In this document: positions 24,498 through 33,037 of the stretch, piece by piece
How positions within the stretch are numbered: the first letter of the stretch is position 1
Layout of the letters: the number at the start of each line of letters is the position of its first letter
From: an uncultured Clostridia bacterium
Lineage (GTDB): Bacteria > Bacillota > Clostridia > Christensenellales > Borkfalkiaceae
Length of the DNA: 64,000 nucleotides
Direction of reading: 5' to 3'
Assembly: GCA_934247935.1 (NCBI GenBank)
Contig: CAKQKE010000008.1
Location: 19,638 to 83,637 of the forward strand
Notes under the pieces: generated by a model
Database searches by the model: none
Told to the model about the DNA's origin: nothing
Seen by the model: the letters and a program-made list of their open reading frames with translations, nothing else
Made by a program: the position numbers and the translations under genes

Positions 24498-25862
24498 TTA
24501 AACCATCTTTTCGGGGTGGAATACTTCGTCAAATTTTTCTTCGGTCAAAAAGCCGAGAGCAACACACGCCTCTTTAAGCGAAATGTTTTCTTTATATGCT
24601 TTTTTAGCCGTTTTCGCCGCGTTTTCATATCCGATATACGGGTTGAGCGCGGTCACGAGCATGAGCGAATTGTATAAATTGTGATTCATTTTTTCTTTAT
24701 TAGCCTTAATTCCCCTCACGCAGTTTTTCTCAAAAGAGATAATTGCGTCGGTTAAAAGTCTGACCGACTGAAGGAAATTGTAAATAATCACAGGCATAAA
24801 CACGTTTAATTCAAAATTTCCTTGCGATGCGCCGAAACCTACCGCAACGTCGTTTGACATAACTTGCACCGCCACCATAGTCACCGCCTCGCATTGAGTG
24901 GGGTTGACTTTGCCCGGCATAATAGAACTCCCCGGCTCGTTTTCGGGAATAAATATCTCCCCAAGCCCGTCTCGAGGCCCCGAAGCAAGCCATCTTACAT
25001 CGTTGGCAATCTTCATCAAATCACAAGCAAGAGCCTTTAAGCCTCCGTGAGCAAAAACGATATCGTCCTTTGACGAAAGCGCGTGGAATTTATTTTCGGA
25101 AGTGCAAAAATCTTTACCCGTAAGCAAACTTATTTGTTTTGCAACCTCTTCGGCAAAACCCTTAGGGGCGTTTAATCCCGTGCCTACCGCCGTGCCGCCC
25201 AGCGCAATGCGTTTAAGCCCGAAAAGCGACTGTTTTATCTGCTCTTTCGTCCTCTCGAGCATACCTCTCCAACCGCTGATTTCTTGCGAAAAAGCGATGG
25301 GTACTGCGTCCTGAAGGTGCGTTCTGCCGCTTTTCACAATGCCTTCGTTTTGCTTTTCAAGCATTTTAAAGGTATCGATAAGTTTGTCTATCGCCGGCAA
25401 AAGTTTGTCTTCGATAGACAAAACCGCAGAAATATGCATCGCCGTGGGGAAAGTATCGTTTGACGATTGGCTCTTGTTTACGTCATCGTTGGGGTGAAGA
25501 AGTTTTTTGCCGGCAATTTCGTTCGCCCTGTTGGCAACAACTTCGTTTACGTTCATATTCGATTGCGTGCCGCTGCCCGTCTGCCACACGACAAGCGGAA
25601 AATTTCCGTCGAGTTTACCCTCGGATATCTCATCGCACACTCTGCAAATTGTGTCAGACTTTTCTTTTGTCAGCAAACCGAGATTGAAGTTGGCGATTGC
25701 CGCAGCCTTTTTCAAAACCGCAAAAGCGGAAATAATTTCATTCGGCATAGTCTCAACGCCGATGCGAAAATTATCGTGACTGCGCTGGGTCTGCGCGCCC
25801 CAATACTTGTCTGCGGGCACTTTAACTTCGCCCATCGTGTCTTTTTCTGTACGATATTGCAT
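24498..25862 (-). CDS. fumC: Fumarate hydratase, class II
   Basis: 454 residues from the ATG at 25862 (MQYRTEKDTMGEVKVPADK), preceded by AAGGAGGGAAA. It interconverts fumarate and malate without an iron-sulfur cluster. The fumarase/aspartase signature GSSIMPGKVNPTQ lies at about residue 315, and the SGRTHLQDA active-site block at about 180. GTGLNAPKGFAE matches FumC better than aspartase. It is an isolated gene; no other TCA cycle gene is in the window. Confidence 0.93.
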   Translation of the reverse strand: MQYRTEKDTMGEVKVPADKYWGAQTQRSHDNFRIGVETMPNEIISAFAVLKKAAAIANFNLGLLTKEKSDTICRVCDEISEGKLDGNFPLVVWQTGSGTQSNMNVNEVVANRANEIAGKKLLHPNDDVNKSQSSNDTFPTAMHISAVLSIEDKLLPAIDKLIDTFKMLEKQNEGIVKSGRTHLQDAVPIAFSQEISGWRGMLERTKEQIKQSLFGLKRIALGGTAVGTGLNAPKGFAEEVAKQISLLTGKDFCTSENKFHALSSKDDIVFAHGGLKALACDLMKIANDVRWLASGPRDGLGEIFIPENEPGSSIMPGKVNPTQCEAVTMVAVQVMSNDVAVGFGASQGNFELNVFMPVIIYNFLQSVRLLTDAIISFEKNCVRGIKANKEKMNHNLYNSLMLVTALNPYIGYENAAKTAKKAYKENISLKEACVALGFLTEEKFDEVFHPEKMV

Positions 25863-26440
25863 ATTTTCCCTCCTTCGCAAACTTTCCGACCCCTTTTTGC
25901 ATTGTTAAGCGCATAACAGAGCAAAATTTTTTAATCAAACAGGCCAACAAGCAGTATGAACCGACATAAAAATGAAATTAAAACGACTTTTATAATGAAT
26001 TTCTCGATAAATTTTGCAAATTTTAAGTCGTTAAAAACGCTGTCGTTTTTACTCCCGCCCCAATTACCCCATTATGATGTTATAATAGTAGTTTAACACA
26101 TTAAGTTGCATAAGACAAATATTTTAAGGCGAAAAAACCGATTTGTGTCGACTGACGGGCAATTTGAGACGATATTGAAAAACCGCATTGTTTTAAACCT
26201 CTCCATAAAGCCCCGCTAAAATTTTTTTTCTGCGTGCTGATTTTTATAATTTTACTTAATTTGCCGACTTATTTAAATGCTAACGCAAAAATTAAAAACT
26301 TTTGTTATAAAAATTGAATACACGACTGTAAACTACTTTCATTACAAATAAAAATCACAAATTTCCAAACGTTTTACATTTGTAATCAATCGTAAATTTC
26401 TACGCCCGACAAAATATTTACAGTTTTTGCTTAAAATTAA
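25863..26440. other. Long intergenic region without a recognisable gene
   Basis: About 580 AT-rich bases between fumC and the tRNA promoter. No frame with a ribosome binding site and no clear hairpin with T-run was found; a TATAAT at about 26081 has no good -35. Confidence 0.4.
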
Positions 26441-26469
26441 TTGATATTTAACAAATAAAATGATATAAT
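26441..26469 (+). promoter_or_regulatory. Promoter of tRNA-Pro
   Basis: TTGATA (26441-26446), 17 bases, TATAAT (26464-26469). Confidence 0.75.
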
Positions 26470-26480
26470 AACAAAGCAAT

Positions 26481-26556
26481 CGAGGTGTAGCGCAGTTGGT
26501 AGCGCGCTTGGTTCGGGACCAAGAGGTCGTGAGTTCGAGTCTCGTCACCTCGACCA
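26481..26556 (+). tRNA. tRNA-Pro (anticodon CGG)
   Basis: Cloverleaf read by eye: acceptor CGAGGTG/CACCTCG, D arm GCGCAGTTGGTAGCGC, anticodon stem CTTGG/CCAAG with loop TTCGGGA (anticodon CGG, reading CCG), variable loop, T arm GTGAGTTCGAGTCTCGT, discriminator A and encoded CCA at 26554-26556. Monocistronic with its own promoter and terminator. Confidence 0.97.
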
Positions 26557-26557
26557 T

Positions 26558-26591
26558 AAAAAAGCGGAGTTTTTATTCTTCCGCTTTTTAT
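26558..26591 (+). terminator. Terminator of tRNA-Pro
   Basis: AAAAAAGCGGA and TCCGCTTTTTT flank an 11-base loop directly after the encoded CCA. Confidence 0.85.
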
Positions 26592-26620
26592 TTTTATAAT
26601 TTTCTGTTTTCATAATATAA

Positions 26621-26656
26621 GAAATTGTAAACTTGCTTGCAAGGGTTTACAATTTC
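26621..26656. repeat. Perfect 12-bp hairpin
   Basis: GAAATTGTAAAC and GTTTACAATTTC flank a 12-base loop. Adjacent to the second MITE-like repeat copy, perhaps its outer arm. Confidence 0.5.
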
Positions 26657-26683
26657 GCATATTGCAATTTGAGTTGCAAGGGA

Positions 26684-26762
26684 AATTTTTAATTTTTGCG
26701 TAAGTACGCAAGGACTTGAATAATTTTGCCGAAAGGAAAAAGATTTACTTTTTATAGTATAT
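26684..26762 (+). repeat. MITE-like repeat, copy 2
   Basis: Same order of blocks as the reverse complement of 10490-10581: ATTTTTGCG, AAGT.CGCAAGGACTTGAA, AATTTTG, then AAGATTTACTTTTTATAGT. Confidence 0.5.
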
Positions 26763-26834
26763 AATAATGAGAAAATAACCGTCATCCACAATAAAAAACA
26801 GACGACATATAATTTCAGCCAAAATTTTAAATAT

Positions 26835-26877
26835 ACAAAAAGAACGCCAGCCTTTTAATGACTTGCGTTCTTTTTGT
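26835..26877 (-). terminator. Bidirectional hairpin terminator
   Basis: ACAAAAAGAACGC / GCGTTCTTTTTGT arms, loop 17 bases. It terminates the membrane protein gene on the minus strand. Confidence 0.75.
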
Positions 26878-27037
26878 TTTTTACCCTTTGTTTCTCCCCG
26901 CTAATACATAACCCCTTTATGTTTTGTTTTATTAAATATTACTCTGCCTCACACCCGCATGACAACCGCACGTTGCGGTAATGCAATATTTTGTTATTTA
27001 ATGGCACGATAATATTTTATCGCACGGCGGATTGTTT

Positions 27038-27601
27038 TTATTCGCCGGCCATAGTGCAATCGGTTAAATCATCGTCATAACCGTCGTTTCTTAAACTTTC
27101 TTTTAATCTTTCGTCTACTTTAAATATTTTTCTGATCAACACGCCGATTCCGCAGAAAATTGCCGTCGGCAAAACAATACAAGCAGCATAAAGAATCAAA
27201 GTGTACTTTATTATTTCAAAACCTTCCTGACTTATTCCGATAGAACCGTTGCACGCAAATCTGTCAAGTAACGTAATTACCAAAAAGAACACAAACAACG
27301 GACCGCCTATTCCGAGTATAATTCTACGTAAAAACGACCAGACCTTGCTGAGTGCTTCAGCAATAACGAAAAGCGGATTATTCGAGTAAGGACTTTGTCT
27401 CCTGAACTCCAACCAGTCTATATACTTATGAGTCGTTTGACCCCTGACTCCCGAAGAAGTTTCGGAAATTTCATACCCCACTTCGTCTTCCGTACTGGTT
27501 CCGTAATACTGCCACCCGAATGCTTTTTTTTCAAGTTTAAGCAGCCATCTGTCGCCAAAAATGCCTTTTAATTCAACTGTCGATATGCGATGTCTTGCCA
27601 T
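27038..27601 (-). CDS. Hypothetical membrane protein, divergent partner of the XRE repressor
   Basis: 187 residues from the ATG at 27601 (MARHRISTVELKG), six bases after AAGGAGG; an ATG six bases earlier abuts the ribosome binding site and is unlikely. A soluble N-terminal part (1-85) with FGWQYYGTSTEDEVGYEIS and a THKYIDWLEFRRQSPYSNN stretch is followed by two membrane helices (about 92-112 and 130-155). The C-terminus is acidic. I do not recognise the family. It shares a promoter region holding three operator-like sites with the divergent repressor gene and is probably controlled by it. Confidence 0.6.
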   Translation of the reverse strand: MARHRISTVELKGIFGDRWLLKLEKKAFGWQYYGTSTEDEVGYEISETSSGVRGQTTHKYIDWLEFRRQSPYSNNPLFVIAEALSKVWSFLRRIILGIGGPLFVFFLVITLLDRFACNGSIGISQEGFEIIKYTLILYAACIVLPTAIFCGIGVLIRKIFKVDERLKESLRNDGYDDDLTDCTMAGE

Positions 27602-27619
27602 ATACATCCTCCTTTGTAA

Positions 27620-27696
27620 AAGAAATATTTTTCTTACACTTCACATATTATAATGGAAATATATTTCTCTGTCAAGTCTTTTTCAGAAATATTTTT
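27620..27696. promoter_or_regulatory. Three operator-like sites in the divergent XRE/membrane protein promoter
   Basis: AGAAATATTTTTCT (27619-27632), GGAAATATATTTCT (27655-27668) and CAGAAATATTTTTT (27684-27697) share the palindrome AGAAATATATTTCT. The third overlaps the spacer and -10 of the repressor promoter and the second sits at the opposite -10, fitting autorepression. Confidence 0.55.
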
Positions 27697-27708
27697 TATA
27701 ATACAAGT

Positions 27709-28053
27709 ATGATATACAACTTCGGTACAATATTAAAAGAATTAAGAACTGAAAACAATTTAAGCCAAAGCGCGTTGGCTGCGAAAATTAATTGCAGTCA
27801 AAAAATTATTGACTACTGGGAAAAGGGTTCAAGCGAGCCTACCGCGCATTTTATAGTCGCTCTTGCCGATTTTTTCGGCGTTTCTTGCGATTATCTTTTA
27901 GGGCGCGAGGACGATTTCGGCATGATAAACTCTTGCAATAATCTCACGTTTAACGAAAACGAATTGCTGACCGTTTATCGCGGTTTATCCGCCGAAGATA
28001 AAAAAACCGTTATGTTACTTACAAAATCGATTAAGCAATATAATTCTCGATAA
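27709..28053 (+). CDS. XRE-family transcriptional repressor
   Basis: 114 residues from the ATG at 27709. An N-terminal helix-turn-helix (about 5-62: LKELRTENNLSQSALAAKIN, SQKIIDYWEKGSSEPTAHF, LADFFGVSCDYLLGRED) is the Cro/CI fold, followed by a short dimerisation tail. Upstream in-frame codons reaching 27595 are rejected because they lie across the promoter. TATAAT ends seven bases before the ATG and no ribosome binding site is present, so the message looks leaderless. It faces a membrane protein gene and probably represses both. Confidence 0.85.
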   Translation: MIYNFGTILKELRTENNLSQSALAAKINCSQKIIDYWEKGSSEPTAHFIVALADFFGVSCDYLLGREDDFGMINSCNNLTFNENELLTVYRGLSAEDKKTVMLLTKSIKQYNSR

Positions 28054-28369
28054 TAATTGTATTTGTCAATAATATTTTTTCCGTGTTAAAGTTAAAATCG
28101 ACGTTTTTAAAATCCATTTCAGCGAGCGAATTAACTTGAAAAATCGTGATTAATTTTCGCGTTTTGCAAGCTGGGCAATGCTGACTGCGGAATTTTTTTA
28201 TTAAACTTCGACTTTATGAATTCCTTTTGTAATAGGATTGCACGTGCTGTCTTCCTTTTAACAAAGAAGACCGGAAACACTTCATGATTTTGACACTGAA
28301 AAAATATAACGTATTATACTCCCACATGTTAAAACCCAATTAATTTAAACATTCGGTTATGAAAACATA
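28054..28369. other. XRE-aroQ intergenic, left part: nothing recognised
   Basis: About 320 AT-rich bases. A small CTTCCTTTTAACAAAGAAG hairpin (about 28252-28270) lacks a T-run. No reading frame with a start signal. Confidence 0.35.
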
Positions 28370-28418
28370 AAAAGACCGTTTTACACGATACGTATCGCGT
28401 AAAACGGTCTGATTTTTT
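28370..28418. repeat. Dispersed palindromic repeat, copy 9, in terminator form
   Basis: Almost perfect 38-bp inverted repeat: AGACCGTTTTACACGATACG and TATCGCGTAAAACGGTCT, flanked by A5 and T7. This copy can serve as a bidirectional intrinsic terminator for the shikimate operon and the XRE gene. Confidence 0.8.
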
Positions 28419-28651
28419 TATTTTTAACTTTATGTTTGTATTATTAAATAGTCTTTCTCAATACAAAAAACGACTAACCGAAAGTTCGCCGTTTTGATAA
28501 AATTTAACTTCTGCTACCTCAATGGATGTTTTTGTTGTAATCTGTATCTTGAAATCGTTTTTTTGTTTCTACCGCTTAAATTTACCATTGCGTTTTATTA
28601 AATGTTCTTTAATAAAATAAATTCTGCGCAACCGCAAATAAACCTCAATTT

Positions 28652-29089
28652 TTACTCTCCGAGTTTTTCTTTAAGTTTTTGCAGAGCCTCTTTATATCCT
28701 GAAAAGCCTTTGCCTTTTATCGTTGCGAAAGCATATTCGGAAATAAAACTCAATTTACGGTATTCTTCTCTTTGGGAAACGTCGGTAAGGTGCACTTCAA
28801 CGGTAGGCAAAGCCACGCTTTTAAGTGCATCCAAAATAGTAACGCTTGTATGAGTGTATCCGCCCGCATTGATGATTATTCCGTCGAATTTCCCCAATGT
28901 TCGTTGAATTTTATCGATTATTTCGCCTTCGTGATTAGATTGAAAAATTTTTACCTTCAACCCCATTTCACTTGCGCTTTCTGAAATATACTGCTTTAAG
29001 GCGTTGTAATTTTGTTTACCGTATAGTTCGGGTTCTCTTATGCCAAGCATGTTTAAATTAGGTCCGTTTATTACCAATATTTTCTTCAT
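28652..29089 (-). CDS. aroQ: 3-dehydroquinate dehydratase, type II
   Basis: 145 residues, usual size. It converts 3-dehydroquinate to 3-dehydroshikimate. Motifs: VINGPNLNMLGIREPELYG (about 5-23, catalytic Tyr), FQSNHEGEIID (about 49-59), INAGGYTHTSV (about 75-85) and VEVHLTDVSQREEYR (about 97-111). It is the last gene of the shikimate operon and its first 32 bases overlap the end of the fusion gene in another frame, a long but tolerable overlap since the N-terminus is conserved from residue 3. Confidence 0.96.
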   Translation of the reverse strand: MKKILVINGPNLNMLGIREPELYGKQNYNALKQYISESASEMGLKVKIFQSNHEGEIIDKIQRTLGKFDGIIINAGGYTHTSVTILDALKSVALPTVEVHLTDVSQREEYRKLSFISEYAFATIKGKGFSGYKEALQKLKEKLGE

Positions 29090-30656
29090 ACAGTCTGATT
29101 ATTTCCTCCGCAACGTCGTCCGGGCTTTTGTCGTTTTTTACTTTTTTATCACAAGCCTCGACATATTTGTCCTTTCTTTGCTCGTAAAGCGCATTTACGC
29201 CGTTTTTTATGCTCAACGGTCTGTCGTTTAAGTCAAGCAACGCCAAATCTCTCTCGAGATAAACGACGAAAGAATTTTGTTTTAATGCCGCAACGTTTTC
29301 TTTTAATAGCACGCTGCCGCCGCCCGTAGCGATTATCACGCCGAATTTTGTAGCCTTCTCGGCTATAATTTGTTTTTCGATTTGACGAAAAGCCTCTTCT
29401 CCGTCCGTTAAAATTATTTCGCTTGCACTCCGTTTCCGAACGCTAAAAATTTCGTCGTCGATATCTACAAGCGGTCTGTTGAGTTTTTCGGCTAAAACTT
29501 TACCGATTGTGGTTTTACCGCAAGACGGCATACCGATAAGCGCGATATTTTGCTTTTCGCCGTATATTTTTTTTATTATGTCCTCGACAATTTCTTTATC
29601 GGCAATCCCATAAATTTCATCACCGTTTGTCAACTCACTCTCATTCTCTTTATATGGAAAATTCTTGTTTTTATTGTATGCAATTTGTTCGGCTTTTACC
29701 GCTTGACAAACAAGCATTGCAAGCCCGCCGGAGCAAGCAATGCCCAAATTTTCCGCTTGCAAAACAAGCCTCGAGCGCAACGGATTATACACCACGTCGG
29801 CAACAAACTGCAAATTGGGAAAAATCTTTAAATCCACAATTTGTCCGTTGCAATCGGGATAAGTCCCAACGGGCGTAGTGTTGATGAGTATTTGCGTGTC
29901 GGTAAGTTTGTCTATGTTTGAATAATTATTTTCTTTCTTTCTTCCTACAACCGTAATTTTTTTTGCATGCATTTTTTCGCATACCGCGCGGGCTGTTTCA
30001 GAAGTTGCCCCCGAGCCTAAAATAACCACGTTTTTGTCACGAATACTCACACCGTTTCGTGTAAAAAGATAATTAAGACCACACGCGTCGGTATTGTATC
30101 CGATTTTTTTACCACCGGAATTTACAACGGTATTTATGCAACCTATCGCCTTTGCCGACTCATCCACGCCGTCGAGATAATCCATTATTTTTTGCTTATA
30201 CGGTATAGTTACGTTGAAAAAATCGTAACCGTTTGTCTTTATAAAATCTTCAAGTTTGTCTTCACTCACTTCCACTACAGAATAATCTGTCGACATTTTT
30301 TCGTGTATCGATTTTGAAAAACTGTACGATAAATTTTTACCTATCAGGCACGCCCTGCGCTTTTTATCGCAATCGTTGTTTAAACCACCGTTATTGAGTT
30401 TATGCTCGCTTTGATATTGCTTGCTGTCATGGAAAATTTTTCCATAAAGACTTATTATATATTTCTTTTTTTCTTCGTCAACGCCGGTCGTAATCCGGCG
30501 CAAAACATCTTCTTCTCTGCCTTTATCTTCGACCGGAACGGCATTTTGTTTTTTGCAGTCGGTTATTTCGGAAATGAGTTGCATTCGCTTTAAATATAAC
30601 TTTGAAATTTCGTCGTCAACTTTATCGATTTGTCTTCTTATATCGTCAAGTTTCAT
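29058..30656 (-). CDS. Trifunctional chorismate mutase-shikimate dehydrogenase-shikimate kinase fusion
   Basis: 532 residues in three parts. Residues 1-85 are an AroQ-class chorismate mutase (LDDIRRQIDKVDDEISKLYLKRM, KKYIISLYGKIF). Residues about 98-345 are shikimate dehydrogenase, with SKSIHEKM, the catalytic Lys in TIPYK, GYNTDACG and the NADP-binding VILGSGATSETAR. Residues about 370-532 are shikimate kinase with P-loop GMPSCGKTTIG, DIDDEI, ATGGGSVL and NDRPL. One polypeptide therefore does steps four and five of the pathway and the first step from chorismate to Phe/Tyr. Placed between aroC and aroQ in one operon. All three active-site sets look intact. Confidence 0.95.
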   Translation of the reverse strand: MKLDDIRRQIDKVDDEISKLYLKRMQLISEITDCKKQNAVPVEDKGREEDVLRRITTGVDEEKKKYIISLYGKIFHDSKQYQSEHKLNNGGLNNDCDKKRRACLIGKNLSYSFSKSIHEKMSTDYSVVEVSEDKLEDFIKTNGYDFFNVTIPYKQKIMDYLDGVDESAKAIGCINTVVNSGGKKIGYNTDACGLNYLFTRNGVSIRDKNVVILGSGATSETARAVCEKMHAKKITVVGRKKENNYSNIDKLTDTQILINTTPVGTYPDCNGQIVDLKIFPNLQFVADVVYNPLRSRLVLQAENLGIACSGGLAMLVCQAVKAEQIAYNKNKNFPYKENESELTNGDEIYGIADKEIVEDIIKKIYGEKQNIALIGMPSCGKTTIGKVLAEKLNRPLVDIDDEIFSVRKRSASEIILTDGEEAFRQIEKQIIAEKATKFGVIIATGGGSVLLKENVAALKQNSFVVYLERDLALLDLNDRPLSIKNGVNALYEQRKDKYVEACDKKVKNDKSPDDVAEEIIRLYEENIGNKRT

Positions 30657-30696
30657 TAGCCTAACCTCAATTTTTATTTGCGTTTATCACTTACTT

Positions 30697-31755
30697 TTAT
30701 CTCTCGTCTGCGCAAATTTTATCAAGCAGCGCAATAGATACTGCGGCTTCTACAACCGGCACTGCGCGCACCGCAATGCAAGCGTCGTGCCTGCCCGAAA
30801 CTACAATTTCGGTATTTTGCATTTTCACAAGGTCAACGGTATTTTGCTTTATCCCGATTGACGGAGTGGGTCTGAACGCAACCGCCAAAGTAATATCTTC
30901 GCCGTTTGAAACGCCTCCGTTAATGCCACCAGAATTGTTTGTTTTTGTGTAAATTTTTCCGTCTTTTATCTCAATTTCGTCGTTAACTTGACTGCCACGC
31001 TCTTCCGCAAAGGAAAAACCCCTGCCGAATTCAACTCCTTTTACCCCCGGAATTGCAAACAGCAACTGCGAAATTTCGCTTTCGAGTCCGTCGAAAAGCG
31101 CACCGCCGACGCCCTTTTTCATTCCTTTTACCACACACTCGACAATTCCGCCGACCGAATCGTTTTCTTTTTTTGCTTTTTCAATTTCCTCAATCATCTC
31201 TTGCGAGTTTGTAAGCGAAGGAAAATCTCTATACGACGTGATTTCTTCAAAAGAAATCTCTCCGTTTTTATACGACTTGCCGCACACTTTTCCCACAAGC
31301 GATAAGTATGCTCCAACGTATATTCCGCGATTTTCAAGCAGTTGTTTTGCAATGCCGCCCGCGATACAAAGAGGCGCAGTCATTCTGCCTGAAAACTCTC
31401 CTCCGCCCGAAAAATCAAGTCTTCCGTCCTTTAAATAAGCCGCATAATCGGCGTGCGACGGGCGGGGCTTACCATATAAATTGTTGTAATCTCCGCTCCT
31501 TATGTCGCTGTTTTTTATCACGACTTTGACGTTTTCACTCAATACGTCGTTTGTAAACTCGGAAAAAATCGGCTTGTCCGTCTCTTTTCTTTCGGTCGAA
31601 AACGAATATAAAGGTCTTCTTCTTTGCAAAAATTCGTCAAGTCTTTTTCTGTCTATGTGCTCTTCGGGAAAATTTTTCATTATTACGCCGATTTCTTGCG
31701 AATGCGAAGCGCCGAAAATTTCTATCTGCAATCTGTCACCTTTAAAACAAAACAT
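30697..31755 (-). CDS. aroC: Chorismate synthase
   Basis: 352 residues. It makes chorismate from EPSP using reduced FMN. Conserved blocks: FGASHSQEIGVIMKNFPEE (about 14-32), RRPLYSFSTERKETD, the RPSHADYAAYLK block and SGRMTAPLCIAGGIAKQLL (about 121-139), and GRHDACIAVRAVPVVEAA near the C-terminus. The first motif usually has GESHG, here GASHSQE, a noticeable change, but the remaining FMN/substrate residues are kept. Its start overlaps the end of aroA by 14 bases. Confidence 0.94.
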   Translation of the reverse strand: MFCFKGDRLQIEIFGASHSQEIGVIMKNFPEEHIDRKRLDEFLQRRRPLYSFSTERKETDKPIFSEFTNDVLSENVKVVIKNSDIRSGDYNNLYGKPRPSHADYAAYLKDGRLDFSGGGEFSGRMTAPLCIAGGIAKQLLENRGIYVGAYLSLVGKVCGKSYKNGEISFEEITSYRDFPSLTNSQEMIEEIEKAKKENDSVGGIVECVVKGMKKGVGGALFDGLESEISQLLFAIPGVKGVEFGRGFSFAEERGSQVNDEIEIKDGKIYTKTNNSGGINGGVSNGEDITLAVAFRPTPSIGIKQNTVDLVKMQNTEIVVSGRHDACIAVRAVPVVEAAVSIALLDKICADER

Positions 31756-33037
31756 GATTTTTCCCTCCGAGACTTAAAAGGTCTTCAAAAAACTCGGGAT
31801 ACGATTTTTTTACGCAATCGATATCGTCGATTTTTGAATTTCCCTTTGCATAACACGCCAAAATCGCCTCGCACATTGCGATACGGTGGTCGTTAAACGA
31901 ATTAAACTCGTTGCCTATAGGCTCACCGCCCGTAATAATAAGCGTGTCGTCAAAATATTTAACGGCTATTTGCGCTTTATTTAAAAAATCGATTATAGCG
32001 CAAAGCCTGTCCGATTCTTTATACTTTAATCTATTTACACCGTAAATGTGCGTCTCTCCCTTGCAATACGCCGCCAAAACACAAAGCACAGGCACGATGT
32101 CGGGCGTGTTATCGGCATAATAATTAAACGATTTCAGCCCGCTTTGCATAACACGTATCGCGTTATCGTGACAAATCACGCTTGCGCCGCAATCCTTTAA
32201 TACGTCTAAAACCGCCTTGTCGCCCTGCGTTGAATTTAGCGATAAACCGCACACTTCGACGTCGCCGCCGATTGCGCCCGCAACCAAAAAATTTGCGGCA
32301 GCCGACCAATCTCCCTCGATATATACTTCGTCGGTCGGGCAATTATCAACGCCGGACTTTCCTTTAATTAAATAGCCGCCGTCGATTTCGGTTATGTTTG
32401 CACCGAAACTTTTTAAAACTTCTACAGTCAACTTAATATAGTCAGTCGAAACGGGTTTTCCCTGTAAAATCAGTTTACTTTCTCCGCCTGATGAGCAAAA
32501 CGCCATAATAGTTCCGCTAACAAATTGTGAACTGACCCCGCTTTCGATTTCGTAATTTCCACATTTCAGTTTACCCGATATGCAATTTCCGTCAATAGTC
32601 ACGCCACCTCTTTTAAGCAAATCAAAAATTGGCTTTATAGGTCTTGAAAGCAAATTTCCGTTACCCGTAAATTCCGCATTTATACCGAGAGCAGCCGCAA
32701 TAGGCAACATAAATCGCATTGTAGAACCGCTTTCTCCAAAATCGAATTTTACACTTTCAGGAAACGTTTTTGGCGGGAAAATTACTGCGGTTTTACCGTT
32801 TTTACACAATACGTCTTTTGTAATCTTGTCGTTTTTGTCGCAAATAATAATTTCTGCGCCCAACGCTTTTAAGCAATTAATCGTTGCAAAAACGTCTTGA
32901 GATAAAGTGAGATTATATAGTTTGGTTTGACCCTTATTAAGCAAAGCGGCGGCAATCAACGCCCTATGAGCATAAGATTTGCTCCCGATTGCCGATATTT
33001 TTCCGCAAACGCGATGAGGTATTATTTTTACATTCAT
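31742..33037 (-). CDS. aroA: 3-phosphoshikimate 1-carboxyvinyltransferase (EPSP synthase)
   Basis: 431 residues, typical length. It adds enolpyruvate to shikimate-3-phosphate. Motifs: GSKSYAHRALIAAALL (about 18-33), FGESGSTMRFMLPIAAALG (about 100-118; equivalent of LGNAGTAMR), and GVNRLKYKESDRL (about 329-341), EFNSFNDHRIAMC (about 376-388). The SGSTMRF form resembles the glyphosate-tolerant class II enzymes more than class I; this is an inference from motifs. A stretch at about residues 73-90 is encoded by DNA resembling the dispersed palindrome (32790-32835). Confidence 0.94.
   Translation of the reverse strand: MNVKIIPHRVCGKISAIGSKSYAHRALIAAALLNKGQTKLYNLTLSQDVFATINCLKALGAEIIICDKNDKITKDVLCKNGKTAVIFPPKTFPESVKFDFGESGSTMRFMLPIAAALGINAEFTGNGNLLSRPIKPIFDLLKRGGVTIDGNCISGKLKCGNYEIESGVSSQFVSGTIMAFCSSGGESKLILQGKPVSTDYIKLTVEVLKSFGANITEIDGGYLIKGKSGVDNCPTDEVYIEGDWSAAANFLVAGAIGGDVEVCGLSLNSTQGDKAVLDVLKDCGASVICHDNAIRVMQSGLKSFNYYADNTPDIVPVLCVLAAYCKGETHIYGVNRLKYKESDRLCAIIDFLNKAQIAVKYFDDTLIITGGEPIGNEFNSFNDHRIAMCEAILACYAKGNSKIDDIDCVKKSYPEFFEDLLSLGGKNHVLF
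32790..32835. repeat. Possible palindromic repeat copy inside aroA
   Basis: CCGTTTTTACACAATACGTC followed by TTTTGTAATCTTGTCG matches the family's left half well and its right half poorly; read in frame within aroA. Confidence 0.3.
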
